A stretch of 64,000 bases of DNA from Streptomyces colonosanans. Lineage in GTDB: Bacteria; Actinomycetota; Actinomycetes; Streptomycetales; Streptomycetaceae. Numbering within the stretch: the first letter of the stretch is position 1; each line of letters opens with the position of its first letter. The notes below the pieces were generated by a model. That model had not been told where the DNA came from. It saw nothing but the letters and a program-made list of their open reading frames with translations, and did not search any database. Both the position numbers and the translations under genes were made by a program. Shown here piece after piece: positions 9,974 to 19,908 of the stretch. The stretch lies in contig NZ_MLYP01000042.1 in the NCBI RefSeq assembly GCF_001866645.1, positions 1 to 64,000 on the forward strand, in the 5' to 3' direction.

Positions 9974-10705
9974 GTGAACGGACCCGAGATCCACGTCGAA
10001 TTCGCCCCCGAGCTGGGGCTCTTCGTCCCGCACGGGCGGCGCGGGCACGCCACGAAGGTCGTCACCGACGGGGCCTCCACGCTCGGCCATGTCGTCGAGT
10101 CGCTGGGCGTGCCGCTGACCGAGGTGGGCGCGCTCGTCGTGGACGGCCGCGTGTCGGCCTTCTCCCATGTGCCGGCCGAAGGCGAGTCCGTCGAGGTGCG
10201 CGCCGTCGAGCGCCCCCAGCGGGTGCCCGGCGCCCCGCTCCGTTTCCTGCTGGACGTCCACCTCGGCACCCTGGCCCGGCGGCTGCGACTGCTCGGTGTG
10301 GACACGTCGTACGAGTCCATGGACATCGGCGACGCGGCGCTCGCCACCCGCTCGGCGGCCGAGCAGCGCGTGATGCTCAGCCGCGACCGCGGACTGCTGC
10401 GCCGCCGGGAGCTGTGGGCGGGCGCGTTCGTGTACAGCACCCGGCCGGAGGACCAGCTCCGCGACGTGCTCGACCGGTTCGCGCCCGAGCTGAAGCCGTG
10501 GACACGGTGCACCGCCTGCAACGGGCTGCTTCGCGACGCGACCAAGGACGAGGTCGCCGACCAGCTCGAAGGCGGCACGCGCCGCTCCTACGACGTCTTC
10601 GCACAGTGCCGTGGGTGCGGTCGCGCGTACTGGAAGGGCGCGCACCACGAAAAGCTGGTGGCGATCGTGGAGCGTGCCCTCGCACGGGGGTCGGGCAGCA
10701 GCTGA
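9974..10705 (+). CDS. Mut7-C RNase/ubiquitin-fold protein
   Basis: 243 residues from a GTG at 9974. The N-terminal ~80 residues form a ubiquitin-like (ThiS-like) domain; the rest is the Mut7-C domain, a PIN-like fold beginning RFLLDVHLGTLARRLRLLGVD, with VMLSRDRGLLRRRE and two zinc-ribbon Cys pairs, CTACNG and CRGCGRAYW. Mut7-C domains are predicted RNases; a substrate is not known. The gene stands alone, convergent with the DUF255 gene 34 bp away. Confidence 0.8.
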   Translation: MNGPEIHVEFAPELGLFVPHGRRGHATKVVTDGASTLGHVVESLGVPLTEVGALVVDGRVSAFSHVPAEGESVEVRAVERPQRVPGAPLRFLLDVHLGTLARRLRLLGVDTSYESMDIGDAALATRSAAEQRVMLSRDRGLLRRRELWAGAFVYSTRPEDQLRDVLDRFAPELKPWTRCTACNGLLRDATKDEVADQLEGGTRRSYDVFAQCRGCGRAYWKGAHHEKLVAIVERALARGSGSS

Positions 10706-10739
10706 CACTTCTTCACATGCCCTCCCCCGGCACGGCGTC

Positions 10740-12848
10740 TCAGCCGCTCAACGCCCTGCGGAGCCGCTCCGGATCCGTGGTCGGGGCGTCACAGGTGAAG
10801 TGACGGCAGACGTACGCGGCCGGTCCGCCGTCGACCAGCGACCGGTCGGCGAGGAGCGGAAGTTCGCCGCCCTCCGGAGTGCCCACGGCCACGACCGCTC
10901 CCGGGGCGGTACCCAGAAGTGCCGTCCGGTGCAGGGCTCGTGTGGAGGGATCGTCCAGGGCCGGTCCGACGATCGCCACCTCGCGCGGCCCGTCGAGGAG
11001 CGCCTCGGCGACGGCGAGACCCCAGCCGACGAAGCGTGGCGCGCGCGGCCCGAGCGCTGCGACGACGCCCAACGCCCGCTCTGCGGCGGTGCGATGGGGC
11101 TCGGAGCCGGTCTGGGCGGCATACGACAGGAGGGCGCCGGCGGCGGCGGTCCAGCCGGAGGGGGTGGCGTTGTCCGTGGGGTCCTGGGGGCGGCGGATGA
11201 GCTTCTCCGCGTCGGCGGCGGTGTCGTACAGCGCCCCACTGCCATCGGTGAACTGCGCGAGCACATGGTCGAGCAGCAATCCGGCGAACTCCAGCCAGAC
11301 GCCCTCGCCGGTGACCGAGGCGAGCGCGAGGAAGCCCTCGGCCACATCGGCGTAGTCCTCCAGCACGCCCGCGTTGGCGCCCACCCGGCCGTCCTTCGAC
11401 GTACGGGCGAGGCGGGCGTGCTCGTCCATGTGCAGCCGCACGAGGAGGTCGGCGGCACCGATCGCGGCGTCCACGAGATCGGGGCGGTCGAAGTACGCGC
11501 CGGTCTCGGCGAGGGCGGCGATCGCGAGGCCGTTCCAGGCGGCGATCACCTTGTCGTCACGGCCGGGGGCAGGGCGGCGGGAGCGTGCCCCGATCAGGCG
11601 GTGCCTGATCGACTCGATCTTCTGCGCGTCGAACATGCCCTCCTGCTGCGGGAGTTGGAGGACGGAGCTGCCGTGCTCGAAGGTGCCTTCTTCGGTGACG
11701 CCGAAGTAGCGGGCGGCGAGTTCGGCGTCCTGGTCTCCGAGGACCTCCGTCAGCTGACGGGGCGTCCACACGTAGTAGGCACCCTCGACCTGCCTGCCGG
11801 TTCCGCCCTCGGGCCGCCCGTCAACGCCGCCCTGCGGACGCTCCCCCGGACTCCGCCCGGAGGGATCCCCATCACGCGGCGCCTCCTCTTCGCTGTCGGC
11901 ATCGAGCGCGGAGGCGAACCCGCCTTCGTTCGTGCACAGTTCGCGCACCATGAAGTCGGCGGTTTCGAGCGCCACACGACGGGCGAGTTCGGAGCCGGTG
12001 GCCCGCCAGAGGTGGGCGTACACCCGGCACAGCAGCGCGTTGTCGTACAGCATCTTCTCGAAGTGCGGCACAACCCAGTCACGATCGACGGAGTAGCGGG
12101 CGAAACCGCCGCCGAGCTGGTCGTAGATGCCGCCGCGCGCCATGCGCTCACAGGTGTCCCGCACCATCTGGAGGGCGCCCTCGGAGCCGGTGCGGGCGTG
12201 GTGGCGCAGCAGGAATTCCAGGACCATGGACGGCGGGAACTTGGGGGCTCTGCCGAAGCCGCCGCGCTGCGGGTCGTACTCGCGGGTGAGGCCGAGGAGG
12301 GCCTGGGCGAGTTCCTCCTCGCCGGGGGGCCGTGTGCCACCGTCCGTGAGTTCGCGCCCCGTCAGATCGCGGACGATCTTCCCGGCGACCTCCGTCACCT
12401 CGTCCCGGCGCTCGGCCCAGGCGCGGTGGACACCTTCGAGCACCTGACGGAAGGAGGGCATGCCGTGCCGGGGGGCAGGGGGGAAGTACGTCCCGAAGTA
12501 GAACGGCTCGGCGTCCGGGGTGAGGAACACCGTCATGGGCCAGCCGCCCTGGCCGGTGGCCGCCTGGACGGCCTCCATGTAGACGGCGTCGACGTCGGGG
12601 CGCTCCTCGCGGTCGACCTTGACGCTGACGAAGTGCTCATTGAGATAGGTGGCGGTCGCCCCATCCTCGAAGGATTCGTGCGCCATGACATGGCACCAGT
12701 GGCAACTGCTGTAGCCGACGCTCAGCAGGACGGGCACGTTCCGCCTGCGCGCCTCGTCGAAGGCCTCGGCCGACCAGGGCCACCAGTCGACGGGGTTGTC
12801 GGCGTGCTGGAGCAGGTACGGAGAGGTCTCATGGGCCAGTCGGTTCAC
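10740..12848 (-). CDS. DUF255 thioredoxin-fold protein (YyaL/SPATA20 family)
   Basis: 702 residues starting [20 protein letters not shown], the family signature. The N-terminal thioredoxin-like domain carries [18 protein letters not shown] (CHWC in place of CGPC) and [20 protein letters not shown]; the rest is an alpha/alpha six-barrel like that of N-acyl-glucosamine epimerases and glycosidases ([20 protein letters not shown]). Function is unknown in all organisms. The start overlaps the end of the ArsR regulator gene by 20 bp, so the two are translationally coupled. Confidence 0.9.
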   Translation of the reverse strand: MNRLAHETSPYLLQHADNPVDWWPWSAEAFDEARRRNVPVLLSVGYSSCHWCHVMAHESFEDGATATYLNEHFVSVKVDREERPDVDAVYMEAVQAATGQGGWPMTVFLTPDAEPFYFGTYFPPAPRHGMPSFRQVLEGVHRAWAERRDEVTEVAGKIVRDLTGRELTDGGTRPPGEEELAQALLGLTREYDPQRGGFGRAPKFPPSMVLEFLLRHHARTGSEGALQMVRDTCERMARGGIYDQLGGGFARYSVDRDWVVPHFEKMLYDNALLCRVYAHLWRATGSELARRVALETADFMVRELCTNEGGFASALDADSEEEAPRDGDPSGRSPGERPQGGVDGRPEGGTGRQVEGAYYVWTPRQLTEVLGDQDAELAARYFGVTEEGTFEHGSSVLQLPQQEGMFDAQKIESIRHRLIGARSRRPAPGRDDKVIAAWNGLAIAALAETGAYFDRPDLVDAAIGAADLLVRLHMDEHARLARTSKDGRVGANAGVLEDYADVAEGFLALASVTGEGVWLEFAGLLLDHVLAQFTDGSGALYDTAADAEKLIRRPQDPTDNATPSGWTAAAGALLSYAAQTGSEPHRTAAERALGVVAALGPRAPRFVGWGLAVAEALLDGPREVAIVGPALDDPSTRALHRTALLGTAPGAVVAVGTPEGGELPLLADRSLVDGGPAAYVCRHFTCDAPTTDPERLRRALSG

Positions 12849-13434
12849 CGTTCCACTCTTTCACGGTGTCGGGGACCGCGTAGAACCGGAGTTTGACCGG
12901 GCGCGCCCCTTCGGGGGCACCCTCGCGCGGATGGCCGTACCGCTCGAGAAGCGCGCGGTACTCGCGCACGAAGTCCAGCAGCTCCTCCCTGGTCATCCAG
13001 GCGCCGGCCCGCATGACCTGGGCCCAGCCGTCGGGGCCCCGGTACTCCTTGTGGGCGCGGCGGAAGAGGTCGGTGTCCACGTCGATCTTGAGGATCGCCA
13101 GCTGTTCGGCGGCGGCGTACTCCTCGGGAGCCATCGTCGCCGGGTCCGGAGCCGTGTGCTGGAAAGGCAGCACCCGCCACCAGCGCTCCCGGCCGCCCGA
13201 CTTCTCGGGGATCTCCTCGATGAGGCGCTGCTCGGCGAGCTTGCGCAGGTGGTAGCTGGTCGTGCCGGAGCTCTCGCCGAGCTCCCGGGCGAGAACGGTC
13301 GAGTTCGCCTCGCCGCGCCGGCCCAGGTACTCGAGGATCCGGCGGCGCAACGGATTGCCGAGGGACTTGTAGAGCGCGGTGCGCTCCAGGCTGGTCAGTT
13401 CTTGCTCCGGCATGACCACCACGGTACTCGCCAC
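12829..13434 (-). CDS. ArsR-type winged-helix regulator
   Basis: 201 residues. The helix-turn-helix lies at about residues 15-85: [40 protein letters not shown], then a wing and [10 protein letters not shown]. There is no metal-binding Cys motif, so this is the non-metal ArsR group. The C-terminal 100 residues are a helical effector domain. The gene is first in an operon with the DUF255 gene and is divergent from a small membrane protein; between them lies a long palindrome that is probably its operator. Confidence 0.87.
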   Translation of the reverse strand: MASTVVVMPEQELTSLERTALYKSLGNPLRRRILEYLGRRGEANSTVLARELGESSGTTSYHLRKLAEQRLIEEIPEKSGGRERWWRVLPFQHTAPDPATMAPEEYAAAEQLAILKIDVDTDLFRRAHKEYRGPDGWAQVMRAGAWMTREELLDFVREYRALLERYGHPREGAPEGARPVKLRFYAVPDTVKEWNGEPTGP

Positions 13435-13445
13435 TCATCGGAATC

Positions 13446-13489
13446 GCAGAGATATTTCTGCAGAATTTACTTTGCAGAAATTCCTCTGC
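13446..13489. promoter_or_regulatory. Long inverted repeat, probable ArsR operator
   Basis: The left arm GCAGAGATATTTCTGCA (13446-13462) and the right arm TGCAGAAATTCCTCTGC (13473-13489) are reverse complements at 15 of 17 positions, separated by 10 bp. It lies 11 bp from the ArsR start and 16 bp from the divergent gene's start, where it would cover both promoters. Confidence 0.75.
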
Positions 13490-13505
13490 AGTCTAGGGTG
13501 GGGTC

Positions 13506-13925
13506 ATGCGAACGATCGAGACTCATGAACGGTCGGGCGCCGCCGCCGCGCGACGCTGGACCCTGGTGATGCTGGGCACGGCGGCCCTGGGCCTCGTGCC
13601 CTGGATGGTCCTGCTGGCCCGCACGCTCCCGGCCAGCCCGGAGGTGCGGAACTGGCAGGTGGCGTGGGTGGGCGTGGACATCCTGCTGGCGGCGGGCTGC
13701 GCGGCCACCGCCGTACTGGGATCACGCGGCCACGGGTACGCGCGACTGACGGCCTCGGCGACGGCCGCGGTCGCAGTCCTGGACGCCTGGTTCGACATAA
13801 CCACCTCCCTGCCGGGGGCGGACCTTCTCCAGGCCTACGTCTGCGCGGCAGCGGAAGCGGCAGTGGCAGGGGCCTGCGTCTTCCTGGCGGTGTCGAAAAG
13901 GGCGGGGAGCATGCGGCCCGGGTGA
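13506..13925 (+). CDS. Small four-helix membrane protein
   Basis: 139 residues with four hydrophobic segments (TLVMLGTAALGLVPWMVLLA; VAWVGVDILLAAGCAATAVL; LTASATAAVAVLDAWFDITT; YVCAAAEAAVAGACVFLAVS). I do not recognise the family beyond small actinobacterial membrane proteins. It is divergent from the ArsR gene and shares the palindromic control region, so it is a likely direct target of that regulator. Confidence 0.75.
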   Translation: MRTIETHERSGAAAARRWTLVMLGTAALGLVPWMVLLARTLPASPEVRNWQVAWVGVDILLAAGCAATAVLGSRGHGYARLTASATAAVAVLDAWFDITTSLPGADLLQAYVCAAAEAAVAGACVFLAVSKRAGSMRPG

Positions 13926-14020
13926 CATCGGCAGCTGCGTGATCGGCGGCCCCCTCGCGCTCACGCAGCCCTCGAAGGACACTGAAAGGCAACGAAGTTG
14001 ACGCCGGAGGGGGACGCGAC

Positions 14021-17000
14021 ATGCGCGACGGCCATCGGGTGGAGGCCGAGCAGCTGCTGGCACGGGCCGTGGAGGAGGAGGTGCGCCGCTCGGGCGGCCG
14101 CACCGACGGGACCGCGCTCCTTTCGCGGGCACGCGGAGCGCTCGACGCCATGGCGCAGACAGCCGCGGAGGAGTACGAGGCATACACCCGCGCCCTCGAC
14201 GAGACGGAGGCCGGCCGGCTGACCTTCGGGCAGCGGTATGCGCGGGAGGGGGCCGGAACTCCCTTGTTGGTGGCGGTCGTTGCCGCCGCCACCACCTGCG
14301 TGGCGGACCTCGCGCTGGGCACGGGCACGGGGACGGCACTCGGCGCGGGCGCCACAGTCGGGGTCGTGGGCGCCGCGGCCACGGTGGCGAAGGTGACCGC
14401 CTCCCATCTGCCGGCGGCCAGCCGGCGGGCCGGCGCCCTCGGCCAGCCCGGCGGCCCCGAGCAACTGCGCCTGCAGTGGCTGACCGCCCTGGAAGTACGC
14501 GGCATCCGGCCCTTCCTCGACCAGCAGCGAGTGATCGTCTCCTCCACGGCTCAGAAGAGGACTCCGCCCCGGCTGCGCCGCACCGACAAGAGCGCGGCGG
14601 CCCGCAGGCGCACCGTGCTCGAGCAGTCGTTCGATCAACTTCCCGATCCCGCCGGCCCGTTCGCGGGAAGGCGGCAGGAGCTGGGGCGGATCCGGCAGTG
14701 GGTCCAGGCGGCCCGCGCGAGCACGGAGACCGAACCGACCGTGGTCGTCCTCCACGGCGCACCGGGCTCGGGGCGCACGGCACTCGCAATCCGGGCCGCA
14801 CACGAACTCAAGGACCAGTTCCGCGGGGCGTGCGTCGTGGACCTGCGCGGCAGCAGCGCCGGAGAGCCTCCGCTGTCCACGCGTGACGCCCTGCTCCATC
14901 TACTCAACCGGCTCGGCGCGCCCCGCGAGCAGCTCCTGTTCCGCGAGCGCTCGGCACCGGACCAGCAGGTCAAGCGGCTGAGCGAGCTGTACCACCAGCA
15001 TCTGACGGGCCTGCCCGTCACGATCGTGCTCGATGACGCCTCGGACCCCGAGCAGGTCCGCAGCCTTGTGCCCGAGCGCTCCGAGAGCCTCGTCCTCGTG
15101 ACCACCCGGGAGCCCCTCGACCTGCCCCAGGGCCTGCCGGCGCGGGTGCACCAGCTTCCGGTCGACGCACTGGACGCGGCGGGCGCGGAGGACGTACTCA
15201 GGGCGGCGGCCCAGGACGACTCCGGACCGTACGACGGGGATTCCGCCGACCGCACCCGCCAGTTGTGCGGCGGCCTGCCGCTGGCCCTGCGCGTGGCCGG
15301 CTCGTCCCTCGGTCCGCGCACCCCGCTCCAACTGGCCACGGACCTCGGTGCGTACGGCCCGGTGGAGCCGGTGGAGCGCGCCCTGTGGCTGCGCTACACG
15401 GACATGCCCGAAGCAGCCCGGCGCCTGCTGCGCCGGCTCGCGCTGGCTGGGCGGGCGTCACTGGGCGCGGCCGCGGCGGCAGCCCTGCTGGCCACCGGCG
15501 AACAGGAAGCGACCCAGCATCTGCAGACGCTGGCCCGCGCGGGCCTGATCGACCATGTGCGCGGCAGCCGCTACCGTCTGCACGATCTCGTCCGTGCCTT
15601 CGCCCAGGCCCGGCTGGCGGACGAGGAGGACCCGGCCGCACGTACGGCAGCGCAGGAACGCCTGATCGTGAACTACGCGGAACTGGCGGACTCGGTACTG
15701 CGCCTGGTGGACGGCAACGTGTCGACGCGCTCGGACCGCTTCGGCTCGCACGGCTTCACCTCGCTGGATGCGGCGCTGCGCTGGCTGGACGACGAGTCCA
15801 GTTTCATCACCGCCGCGCTGCGGCACACGGAGGGCGTCGACCAGTCCGCGGTGCTGAACCTCCTGGGCGCCCTGTGCGACTACTGCCTCCTGCGCGGCGA
15901 CCTCTACCGCCTGGGCGAGATCAGCGAGCTGACTCAGGCCGTCGACCAGGGCCTGCTGATGCGGTCGGTGCAGTGGCGCACGGGCATCGCGGCCCGCCAG
16001 CTGGGCGAGCTGGACAAGGCGCGGACGACCCTGGCCTCGGTGGTGGACCTCTACCTCGAGGCGCACCAGGACGCGGGCGCGGCCAGAGCGCTGTGTTCCC
16101 TCGGCATCACCCTGCACCACCAGGGCAACCTCACCGAGGCGGCGGCCAGGCTCCAGGAGGCGATGGACCTCCAGGCCTCCCCCGAACTAGCGGCGGACCG
16201 CGCCTGGACGATGCACGCACTGGCGGCGGTGGAACGCGACCGTGCACGGCTGACCCAGGCGCTGGACCTGCTCACCCGCGCCCTGGCCGTGCACCGGGAG
16301 AACGAGTCGGTGCACGGCGAGGCCTGGGCACATTTCCAGCTGGGCCAGCTGGCCCTGCGCATGGGCGACGTACCCCGGGCGGAGACCGATCTGCGTACGG
16401 CACTGGACCTGTACACCCGCACTCGCGACGCCCGTGGCGAAGCCTGGGCGCTGACCCAGCTTGCGCGCACCCGCCTGGTCGCCGGTGACGCGCCCGCGGC
16501 GGTCGACGCCCTGCGCCAGGCGGCCGGGCGCCACCGCGACAACGAGGACGCACGGGGCGAGGGCTGGACGGTCTACTACCTGGGCCAGGCTCTGGAGGAC
16601 ACCGGCGACCTGGATCAGGCGGTACGCGAACTGGAACGCTCACGCACGATGTTCTCCCGGATGCGGGACGTCTACGGCCTGGCCTGCGCCCGCCATCACG
16701 CGGGGCGTGTGACCCGGGACCAACGAGCCGCCCGTACGGGCTCGTTACGCAACTCCGGTTTCGCCCGCCAGCTCCTGGCGGACGCGAAGACGGACTTCCA
16801 GCGGATCGGCGTGGCACACGGCGAGGCGTGGACGTGCCTGGAGCTGGCGGTGGTGGACGCGGGAAACGCCCGCACCCAGCAGGCGCTGGCCCTGTGCGAC
16901 GAGGCGGTGGGCCTGTTCACGTCCTACGGCGACCGCAGGGGCGAGGAGTGGGCCCGCTTCCTGCGCTGCACCCTCCTCCCCTACGCCTCCCCGGGCGGCA

Positions 17001-17221
17001 CGGAGGTGGGCATGGCGGTGGCCCAGGAGGAACTGGCCCAGCTGTCCCGCACGAGCCATCCGGTGAGGGACGAGAAGCTGGACGACTACGTGCGGGCGTA
17101 CCGGCTACTGCTGGAGCGGGGCGTGAGCCTGGAAGGCGGCTGGCAGGCCTGGCAGCTGGGGATGGTGCCGGGACGGCACGCCCGGGAGGTGATGGGGGTG
17201 ACGGTGGCAGCCGCGAGCTGA
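14021..17221 (+). CDS. NB-ARC ATPase with TPR repeats, no DNA-binding domain
   Basis: 1066 residues; the start ATG has GGAGGGGG 7 nt upstream. Residues ~80-125 are hydrophobic, rich in Gly and Ala, and may form one or two membrane segments. An NB-ARC module follows: a leading FAGRRQEL, Walker A LHGAPGSGRTAL (~244-255) and Walker B TIVLDDAS with VTTREP. From ~560 onward are TPR-like repeats with recurring GEAWALTQLA / GEGWTVYYLG patterns. It resembles the AfsR/SARP STAND regulators but lacks both the SARP/OmpR domain and any other effector I can see. It may sense a signal and act through a partner. Confidence 0.85.
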   Translation: MRDGHRVEAEQLLARAVEEEVRRSGGRTDGTALLSRARGALDAMAQTAAEEYEAYTRALDETEAGRLTFGQRYAREGAGTPLLVAVVAAATTCVADLALGTGTGTALGAGATVGVVGAAATVAKVTASHLPAASRRAGALGQPGGPEQLRLQWLTALEVRGIRPFLDQQRVIVSSTAQKRTPPRLRRTDKSAAARRRTVLEQSFDQLPDPAGPFAGRRQELGRIRQWVQAARASTETEPTVVVLHGAPGSGRTALAIRAAHELKDQFRGACVVDLRGSSAGEPPLSTRDALLHLLNRLGAPREQLLFRERSAPDQQVKRLSELYHQHLTGLPVTIVLDDASDPEQVRSLVPERSESLVLVTTREPLDLPQGLPARVHQLPVDALDAAGAEDVLRAAAQDDSGPYDGDSADRTRQLCGGLPLALRVAGSSLGPRTPLQLATDLGAYGPVEPVERALWLRYTDMPEAARRLLRRLALAGRASLGAAAAAALLATGEQEATQHLQTLARAGLIDHVRGSRYRLHDLVRAFAQARLADEEDPAARTAAQERLIVNYAELADSVLRLVDGNVSTRSDRFGSHGFTSLDAALRWLDDESSFITAALRHTEGVDQSAVLNLLGALCDYCLLRGDLYRLGEISELTQAVDQGLLMRSVQWRTGIAARQLGELDKARTTLASVVDLYLEAHQDAGAARALCSLGITLHHQGNLTEAAARLQEAMDLQASPELAADRAWTMHALAAVERDRARLTQALDLLTRALAVHRENESVHGEAWAHFQLGQLALRMGDVPRAETDLRTALDLYTRTRDARGEAWALTQLARTRLVAGDAPAAVDALRQAAGRHRDNEDARGEGWTVYYLGQALEDTGDLDQAVRELERSRTMFSRMRDVYGLACARHHAGRVTRDQRAARTGSLRNSGFARQLLADAKTDFQRIGVAHGEAWTCLELAVVDAGNARTQQALALCDEAVGLFTSYGDRRGEEWARFLRCTLLPYASPGGTEVGMAVAQEELAQLSRTSHPVRDEKLDDYVRAYRLLLERGVSLEGGWQAWQLGMVPGRHAREVMGVTVAAAS

Positions 17222-17365
17222 CGGTCGCCACCGCCCAGGGCGCCCGGCGTGCCCGCACACCCGGGCCGCGACCCATCACGGGTCGGCGTCGCTCCATGCG
17301 CCGCGGGGGCGGTACGCCACAGTGGGACTGCACCCGTCATGGGTCGCAGCCCCGCGGGGCGGCCC

Positions 17366-17614
17366 TCAGCCGCGCTGGGGCCTGGGCGCGCCCGACCCCT
17401 TCTTGCCGGCCTCCTCGTCGGAGCCGGCGTCCTCCTGGAAGTCGACCTTCCGCATGTGCTTGCTCATGGACTTCATCAGGCCCCACACCGCCAGGGCCAT
17501 CACCGCGAAGATGATGAAGCCGAGGACACCGGGGGTGACCTTGTCCTGGTCCACCTCGGCGAGGGGGACCAGATGCGTCACTGCCAGGCTCATGCTTGCG
17601 CTCATGTCAGGCAT
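17366..17614 (-). CDS. Small single-pass membrane protein after mca
   Basis: 82 residues with one membrane helix (LGFIIFAVMALAVWGLMKSM) and a basic, then acidic tail ending PRPQRG. It starts 6 bp after the mca stop, so it is probably co-transcribed with mca. Function unknown. Confidence 0.75.
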   Translation of the reverse strand: MPDMSASMSLAVTHLVPLAEVDQDKVTPGVLGFIIFAVMALAVWGLMKSMSKHMRKVDFQEDAGSDEEAGKKGSGAPRPQRG

Positions 17615-17620
17615 TGTCCC

Positions 17621-18499
17621 TCAGGAGTGGTGGATGCCTGCAAACAGGTCGTCCTCCGGCAGCGAGGTGGCCACGAGCGACTTCGCCAGCTCGTACTCCT
17701 CGGTCGGCCAGACCTCCTTCTGCAGCTCCATCGGGACGCGGAACCAGCCGCCGTCGGGGTCGATCTGCGTGGCATGCGCGATCAGCGCCTTGTCACGGAT
17801 CTCGAAGAAGTCAGCGCACGGGACGTGGGTGGTCAGCGTGCGCTCGACACGCTCGAACTCGTCCCACCGCTTCAGCCAGTCCCCGTACGGCGACTCCAGA
17901 CCGCGCTCGAGCATCGCGTTGTGCAGCGCCTCGGTGCGCGGCCGGTTGAAGCCCTGGTTGTAGTAGAGCTTCATCGGCTGCCACGCCGGGCCGAACTCCG
18001 CCTCCGGGTACTTCTCCGTGTCCGCCGCACCCTCGAACGCCACCATCGAGATCTTGTGGGTCATGATGTGGTCGGGGTGCGGATAGCCGCCGTTCTCGTC
18101 GTAGGTGGTGATCGCCTGGGGGCGGAACGCGCGGATCTTGCGGACCAGCTCGCCGGCCGCCTTGTCGACGTCCTCCAGCGCGAAGCAGCCCTCAGGGAGC
18201 GGGGGCAGCGGATCGCCCTCCGGCAGACCCGAGTCGACGAAGCCCAGCCACTCCTGCTTGACGCCCAGGATCTCCCGGGCCTCGTCCATCTCCTTCTTGC
18301 GCACCTCGTGGATGTGTTCCTCGACGTACTTGTCGCCCTGAAGCTTGGGATTGAGGATGGAGCCGCGTTCTCCGCCCGTGCAGGTCACCACCAGCACGTC
18401 CACCCCCTCGGAAACGTACTTCGCCATGGTGGCCGCGCCCTTGCTCGACTCATCGTCGGGGTGAGCGTGCACGGCCATCAGTCGCAGTTGGTCAGTCAA
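17621..18499 (-). CDS. mca: Mycothiol S-conjugate amidase
   Basis: 292 residues, standard for Mca, from a TTG at 18499: (M)TDQLRLMAVHAHPDDESSK. The zinc-binding AHPDDE of the LmbE/PIG-L fold is present, as are TCTGGERGS and ENGGYPHPDHIMTHK, whose His completes the zinc site. It cleaves mycothiol conjugates of toxins to mercapturates for export, a detoxification route limited to actinobacteria. The open frame extends far upstream (to 19069), but that part overlaps the divergent DUF4307 gene and is not family-like. Confidence 0.93.
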   Translation of the reverse strand: MTDQLRLMAVHAHPDDESSKGAATMAKYVSEGVDVLVVTCTGGERGSILNPKLQGDKYVEEHIHEVRKKEMDEAREILGVKQEWLGFVDSGLPEGDPLPPLPEGCFALEDVDKAAGELVRKIRAFRPQAITTYDENGGYPHPDHIMTHKISMVAFEGAADTEKYPEAEFGPAWQPMKLYYNQGFNRPRTEALHNAMLERGLESPYGDWLKRWDEFERVERTLTTHVPCADFFEIRDKALIAHATQIDPDGGWFRVPMELQKEVWPTEEYELAKSLVATSLPEDDLFAGIHHS

Positions 18500-18655
18500 G
18501 ACTCGATCCTCAGTAAGTCGGCAAGTCGGCGCCCGGTGTGATTCGGCACGATGGGCGGCTTCTATAGTGACCGAATCGGGGGGCGAAAAATTCCGGGTCC
18601 GGCCCGTGGACGCCCCTTTCGGGACATCCGCCCCGCCCCTGCCGAGAGGACGATC

Positions 18656-19054
18656 ATGACGACGGCGAGCACGCAGCTGCCCGAGGGTCGCTACGGGCGC
18701 TCCGCGGACGCGCGCGCCGACCGCAAGCTCAAGATCGTCGGCGGTGTGCTGGGGGCGGCCCTGATCGCCCTCGTCGGCTGGTTCGCATACCACTATGTCG
18801 GGCAGAGCAAGATCAGCGCCGAGGTCATCGCCTTCGAGACCTCGCCCACCGCGGTCAAGGCCCATCTGGAGGTACGCAAGGACGCGGACACCTCCGGCTA
18901 CTGCACCCTGCGCTCCCAGGCGGCGGACGGCGCCGAGGTGGGCCGCGCGGACTTCCGGTTCGGCGGGAACACCACGCGCATCGACAAGGTCGTCACACTG
19001 CGCACGACGGCCCCGGGCACGACGGCAGAGCTGCTCGGCTGCCACGCGGACTGA
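18656..19054 (+). CDS. DUF4307 membrane-anchored protein
   Basis: 132 residues from an ATG with GAGAGGA 5 nt upstream. The N-terminus is soluble and Arg-rich, then one helix (IVGGVLGAALIALVGWFAYH) and an extracytoplasmic beta-rich domain with a Cys pair (SGYCTLRSQ and LLGCHAD), the usual DUF4307 plan. It is divergent from mca, an arrangement common in streptomycetes. Function unknown. Confidence 0.85.
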   Translation: MTTASTQLPEGRYGRSADARADRKLKIVGGVLGAALIALVGWFAYHYVGQSKISAEVIAFETSPTAVKAHLEVRKDADTSGYCTLRSQAADGAEVGRADFRFGGNTTRIDKVVTLRTTAPGTTAELLGCHAD

Positions 19055-19221
19055 CGTCGCTCTTGTCACACAGTCAGTGACCTGCGTTGACGTAATTCTC
19101 GTGGCTTATGTCCTCCCCCTTCTGCGTCTGAATTGTTAGGCTCGTGGTTTCGCCCACCCATGAAGGAACATTCTTCTGGGTAGGGCGATGCTTTGTATCC
19201 AAGTACCGACGAGGAGCACCT

Positions 19222-19719
19222 GTGACCCAGACCAGCGAGAACGTCACCTGGCTGACCCAGGAGGCGTACAACCAGCTCAAGGCCGAGCTGGAGTACCTTT
19301 CTGGTCCTGCGCGCACGGAGATCGCCGCCAAGATCGCGGCTGCGCGCGAGGAGGGCGACCTGCGTGAGAACGGCGGGTACCACGCGGCCAAGGAGGAGCA
19401 GGGCAAGCAGGAGCTCCGTGTGCGCCAGCTGACCCAGCTCTTGGAGAACGCCAAGGTGGGCGAAGCTCCGGCGGCCGACGGCGCGGTGGCGCCCGGCATG
19501 ATCGTCACCATCGCCTTCGACGGTGACGAGGACGACACCCTGTCCTTCCTGCTCGCGTCCCGCGAGTACGCGAGCTCGGACATCGAGACCTACTCGCCGC
19601 AGTCCCCCCTGGGCACGGGCGTGAACGGCAAGAAGGTCGGCGAGGACGCCGAGTACGAGCTGCCGAACGGCAAGACGGCCATGGTGAGGGTCCTGAAGGC
19701 CGAGCCCTACCAGGGCTGA
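19222..19719 (+). CDS. greA: Transcription elongation factor GreA
   Basis: 165 residues from a GTG with GAGGAG 5 nt before it. The N-terminal coiled coil contains LTQEAYNQLKAELEYLSG and AREEGDLRENGGYHAAKEEQ, whose acidic tip residues activate transcript cleavage by RNA polymerase; the C-terminal FKBP-like domain holds YSPQSPLGTGVNGKKVGED. It rescues backtracked RNA polymerase. A TTGACG motif at 19087-19092 may belong to its promoter. A terminator follows. Confidence 0.95.
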   Translation: MTQTSENVTWLTQEAYNQLKAELEYLSGPARTEIAAKIAAAREEGDLRENGGYHAAKEEQGKQELRVRQLTQLLENAKVGEAPAADGAVAPGMIVTIAFDGDEDDTLSFLLASREYASSDIETYSPQSPLGTGVNGKKVGEDAEYELPNGKTAMVRVLKAEPYQG

Positions 19720-19742
19720 GCCGCCACAACGCCTTCGACGAG

Positions 19743-19769
19743 CCCTCGGCGCCCTCACCACGCCGAGGG
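19743..19769 (+). terminator. Terminator after greA
   Basis: CCCTCGGCG, a 9-nt loop and CGCCGAGGG, then TTTCGTC; 24 nt past the greA stop. Confidence 0.75.
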
Positions 19770-19842
19770 TTTCGTCATGCCCGGGCCGGCATCGCTACTA
19801 CAGGCCGACGGATGACCCGGGCGACCGGCTCGATCGACGGCT

Positions 19843-19877
19843 CGACGGGCGGCGGCCCGGAAGGCCGCCGCCCGTCG
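19843..19877 (-). terminator. Terminator of the disrupted ABC operon
   Basis: A perfect 15-bp stem (CGACGGGCGGCGGCC) with a 5-nt loop, 32 nt after the stop of the permease 3' fragment. It was presumably the end of the ABC operon before the element inserted. Confidence 0.75.
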
Positions 19878-19908
19878 GAGCGTCACACCGACACATCACA
19901 CCGACGCG

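Noticed and set aside
17621-19069. Extended 482-codon version of mca
   Set aside because: The extra N-terminus overlaps the divergent DUF4307 gene and has no family similarity. The AHPDDE motif and length set the start at 18499.
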